This document shows positions 62,054 through 64,000 of a stretch of DNA of 64,000 nt, one piece after another. The translations under genes and the position numbers were made by a program. This DNA is from an uncultured Prevotellaceae bacterium. GTDB taxonomy: Bacteria > Bacteroidota > Bacteroidia > Bacteroidales > Muribaculaceae. How positions within the stretch are numbered: position 1 is the first letter of the stretch; each line of letters opens with the position of its first letter. Location: the NCBI GenBank assembly GCA_900316835.1, contig ONEL01000001.1, positions 124,001 through 188,000 on the forward strand, given 5' to 3'. Below the pieces are notes generated by a model. The model saw only the letters and a program-made list of their open reading frames with translations, had not been told where the DNA came from and made no database searches.

Positions 62054-64000
62054 ATGAAAAAATTTTTTATATTATTATTCTTGTTGATTGGAACGTTAGC
62101 AGCATGGTCATTTCCCTTTGTTCCAATTGCTAATTCTGATGTGAGGCCAGTTCATTGGTATTTCTTAAAAACTGGTGGCCGTTTCGTCTATGCCTCACAA
62201 AGCGATGAGGCCGATATTGCCGCAAGCACCACTTCGCAAAATAATGATGCATACTATTGGTGTTTTGTTGGCAATGCTAGTAGTGGTTACCGGATCTACA
62301 ACCGTGCTACTAAAATGTATTTGTCATCAGGCGAGTTTTTTGGAGATTTCTATGATTCCTATGTAGACAAAGTGGAACAGCGAGATAACAACAGCTTCTA
62401 TATCTATGCGTTGTTTAATGAAGGAACATTAAAGAATTACTTGTGTTACAGGAGCGACCAAGGGTTTTATACAACTATGGGAAAGGATTCCTACTTCACA
62501 GTAACTGAGGCTTTTGTAGAAGATGTGCCGCAATATAGTAATTACCCAGATATCAATGTGGAAACCTTTGACGACCATTGTCTCGTGAGTGCTGAGGGAA
62601 CGGGTGAGGTCCATCTTTATGTCGGTGATGGCGAAGTGGAGAATCCTTACTCCATCATGCGAACTAATGAAGATCAATATTTCACCGCCATGGCCACAAA
62701 CAAAGAACCTGGCAAAGAATTGGTGTCAGTTACCTACGATTTTACTGTTCCCAAGCTGGAAAGCTCTGGTCCCAACCCTAATCCCACATTCACACGTTAT
62801 GATGCCAACGGTGTGGGCTATGCCTTTGAGTATGGTGGTGTCGGGCAATATGGCTGTGAGGCCTCATATATGCTTGACGCTGATGCCAATACTTACTACC
62901 AAGGCGAACCACAGCAATGCTATGTGGTGATGCAGGCCAGCGAACCAGTGGCTGTTAAACAATACAGCCTTGTTACTGCTATCGATGCTTTGTATGTGTA
63001 TGAATGGATGATACGCAGTTGGAAGCTCGAAGGCTCAAACGACTTCCAGAACTGGACCCTTATCGACACTAAAAAGGATTACCCAATGCCCCTTGTTGAC
63101 CTTACCGAAGTCGTTATTCCAGTTAACGACAACCGCAAGTTCCGTTTCTTCAAGTTTACATGCACAGAAGGGGTGTATAGCAACGTGAGACTTAGTGAAA
63201 TTTGGATTAACGAGCAAAACCATGGTCAATGGACTCAATTTGACTCTAAGGTTTCGACCTGCGGTGCCGAAGGTGAGAGATACTACAAATGTAGCGAATG
63301 TAATGCCAAAAAGACCGAATTGATACCGTCGGATGAAACGCACTCGTTCTACGATGGCGTTTGTACCCAATGTGGCATTCATCAGGGAGAAAAACGATTG
63401 ATTTATAATAGCCAACGAGTGGCTCACTATGTGAAAGCAAAACATGATTATCGCAATTCCGACGGAACTTGGCCCAGTGCTCCTCAAGGGTGGAACACTC
63501 CCGGGTTCAATGACCAAGAGTGGCTCGACCTTCCCATGGGAACAGCAAATCCGGGACACACCAATGGCCCACGATACTCGTTGCGATACAATTCATTTTG
63601 GTTTGACGAGTATAACTGCTACTGGATGCGATTCCCTATAATATTGACCGAAATCGCTAACGATGCAACCTTTACTTTCAACTGCGTTCACGACGACAAC
63701 ATGGTGGTCTATGTTAATGGACAAGAAGTGATTAACAAAGATGGTTGGTGCGAAACGCCCTACGGGAGCACGTTTGCCAACACGCACGAAAGCTATACTA
63801 TCCCGGCTTCGGCATTTCGCCGTGGTAAGAATGTCTTAGCTGTCTATATCCAGCAAAACTGGGGTGGCGCTTATTTCGACTGCGAACTTGTTTCAACGGG
63901 GGTCACTGCAGGCGACGTTATCCCTGGCGACGTTAACGGCGACGGTGAGGTTACCGGTAGTGACGTCACGGCGCTTTACAATCACATTCTCTTTGGTCAA
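62054..64000 (+). CDS. Secreted multidomain dockerin-tailed protein, second tandem copy (3' truncated by window)
   Basis: Read by eye from ATG 62054: one uninterrupted frame of 649 codons to the window end, with no stop. Same architecture as the preceding gene: signal peptide, YWCFVGNASSGYRIYN N-terminal module, discoidin-like RSWKLEGSNDFQNWTLID, Cys-rich CTQCGIH, CVHDDNMVVYVNGQEV sandwich, dockerin GDVNGDGEVTGSDVTALYN. It has an added segment of about 70-80 residues (about 163-245). It starts 26 nt after the first copy, so the two are probably one operon. Nearly identical DNA over the sandwich and dockerin stretches suggests recent duplication or gene conversion. Confidence 0.82.
   Translation, partial: MKKFFILLFLLIGTLAAWSFPFVPIANSDVRPVHWYFLKTGGRFVYASQSDEADIAASTTSQNNDAYYWCFVGNASSGYRIYNRATKMYLSSGEFFGDFYDSYVDKVEQRDNNSFYIYALFNEGTLKNYLCYRSDQGFYTTMGKDSYFTVTEAFVEDVPQYSNYPDINVETFDDHCLVSAEGTGEVHLYVGDGEVENPYSIMRTNEDQYFTAMATNKEPGKELVSVTYDFTVPKLESSGPNPNPTFTRYDANGVGYAFEYGGVGQYGCEASYMLDADANTYYQGEPQQCYVVMQASEPVAVKQYSLVTAIDALYVYEWMIRSWKLEGSNDFQNWTLIDTKKDYPMPLVDLTEVVIPVNDNRKFRFFKFTCTEGVYSNVRLSEIWINEQNHGQWTQFDSKVSTCGAEGERYYKCSECNAKKTELIPSDETHSFYDGVCTQCGIHQGEKRLIYNSQRVAHYVKAKHDYRNSDGTWPSAPQGWNTPGFNDQEWLDLPMGTANPGHTNGPRYSLRYNSFWFDEYNCYWMRFPIILTEIANDATFTFNCVHDDNMVVYVNGQEVINKDGWCETPYGSTFANTHESYTIPASAFRRGKNVLAVYIQQNWGGAYFDCELVSTGVTAGDVIPGDVNGDGEVTGSDVTALYNHILFGQ

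Noticed and set aside
62054..64000. Pseudogene or frameshifted second dockerin protein
   Set aside because: Reading the frame by eye gave 649 uninterrupted codons. It only lacks a stop because the window ends.

Overview
The window looks like a chromosomal segment of an anaerobic gut Bacteroidales. The evidence is a complete sodium-pumping Nqr operon, the B12-dependent ribonucleotide reductase, DUF4290, the ExbB-ExbD-ExbD-TonB-TPR operon, many TAnnTTTG-type -7 promoter boxes, and secreted proteins ending in dockerin-like repeats. The dockerin-bearing tandem proteins and an [FeFe] hydrogenase with HydEFG lean towards a Muribaculaceae- or Prevotella-like lineage, but that placement is inference. 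Most of the window is core chromosome. The accessory or odd parts are 7.4-10.1 kb, the repeat patches near 3.5, 4.8-5.1 and 49.8 kb, and the right edge from 60 kb.

Layout. 0-4.7 kb: the 3' part of an [FeFe] hydrogenase gene converges on hydE-hydG-hydF, which make its H-cluster. 5.3-10.1 kb: a Mug-like DNA glycosylase, a DedA membrane protein, rpe, tRNA-Ser(CGA), three PepSY-like secreted proteins, then a chimeric gene (TRAM domain joined to the C-terminal half of Rpe) followed by a second diverged tRNA-Ser. 10.1-16.7 kb (minus): DUF4290-rimM-OmpA-like-proS and tsaB-murB-murA. 16.8-24.4 kb (plus): yicC-gmk-nadD-DUF5063-M18 peptidase, phosphohexomutase, a small conserved protein, an acyltransferase and an omega-amidase-like nitrilase. 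24.4-29.2 kb: U32 peptidase, tRNA-Met(CAU), a thioredoxin-like protein and a GH89 alpha-N-acetylglucosaminidase. 29.4-35.3 kb: nqrABCDEF on the minus strand. 35.7-43.4 kb: the TonB energising operon, with a zinc-ribbon membrane protein, a PstS-like lipoprotein and a TPR protein. 43.5-49.7 kb: a dockerin-tailed subtilase, recJ and recQ. 49.9-58.7 kb: nitroreductase, a small beta-grasp-like protein with a UshA-type nucleotidase, nrdJ, a ThiE/TenI-like protein and uvrA. 58.9-64 kb: a membrane-anchored AraC regulator divergent from two tandem multidomain secreted dockerin proteins. The second of these is open to the window end.

Physiology. Hydrogenase plus Nqr points to fermentation with hydrogen turnover and a sodium gradient from NADH oxidation. 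TonB/ExbBD powers outer-membrane import. GH89, the subtilase and the dockerin proteins suggest use of host or dietary glycoconjugates and proteins.

Most notable observations: the TRAM-Rpe fusion created by a duplication that includes tRNA-Ser; MurA with Asp in place of the catalytic Cys; an array of GGTTGCA sites between the AraC regulator and the tandem dockerin genes; and simple repeats that now encode the end of hydE. No CRISPR array, prophage, insertion sequence, rRNA or recognisable riboswitch was seen.
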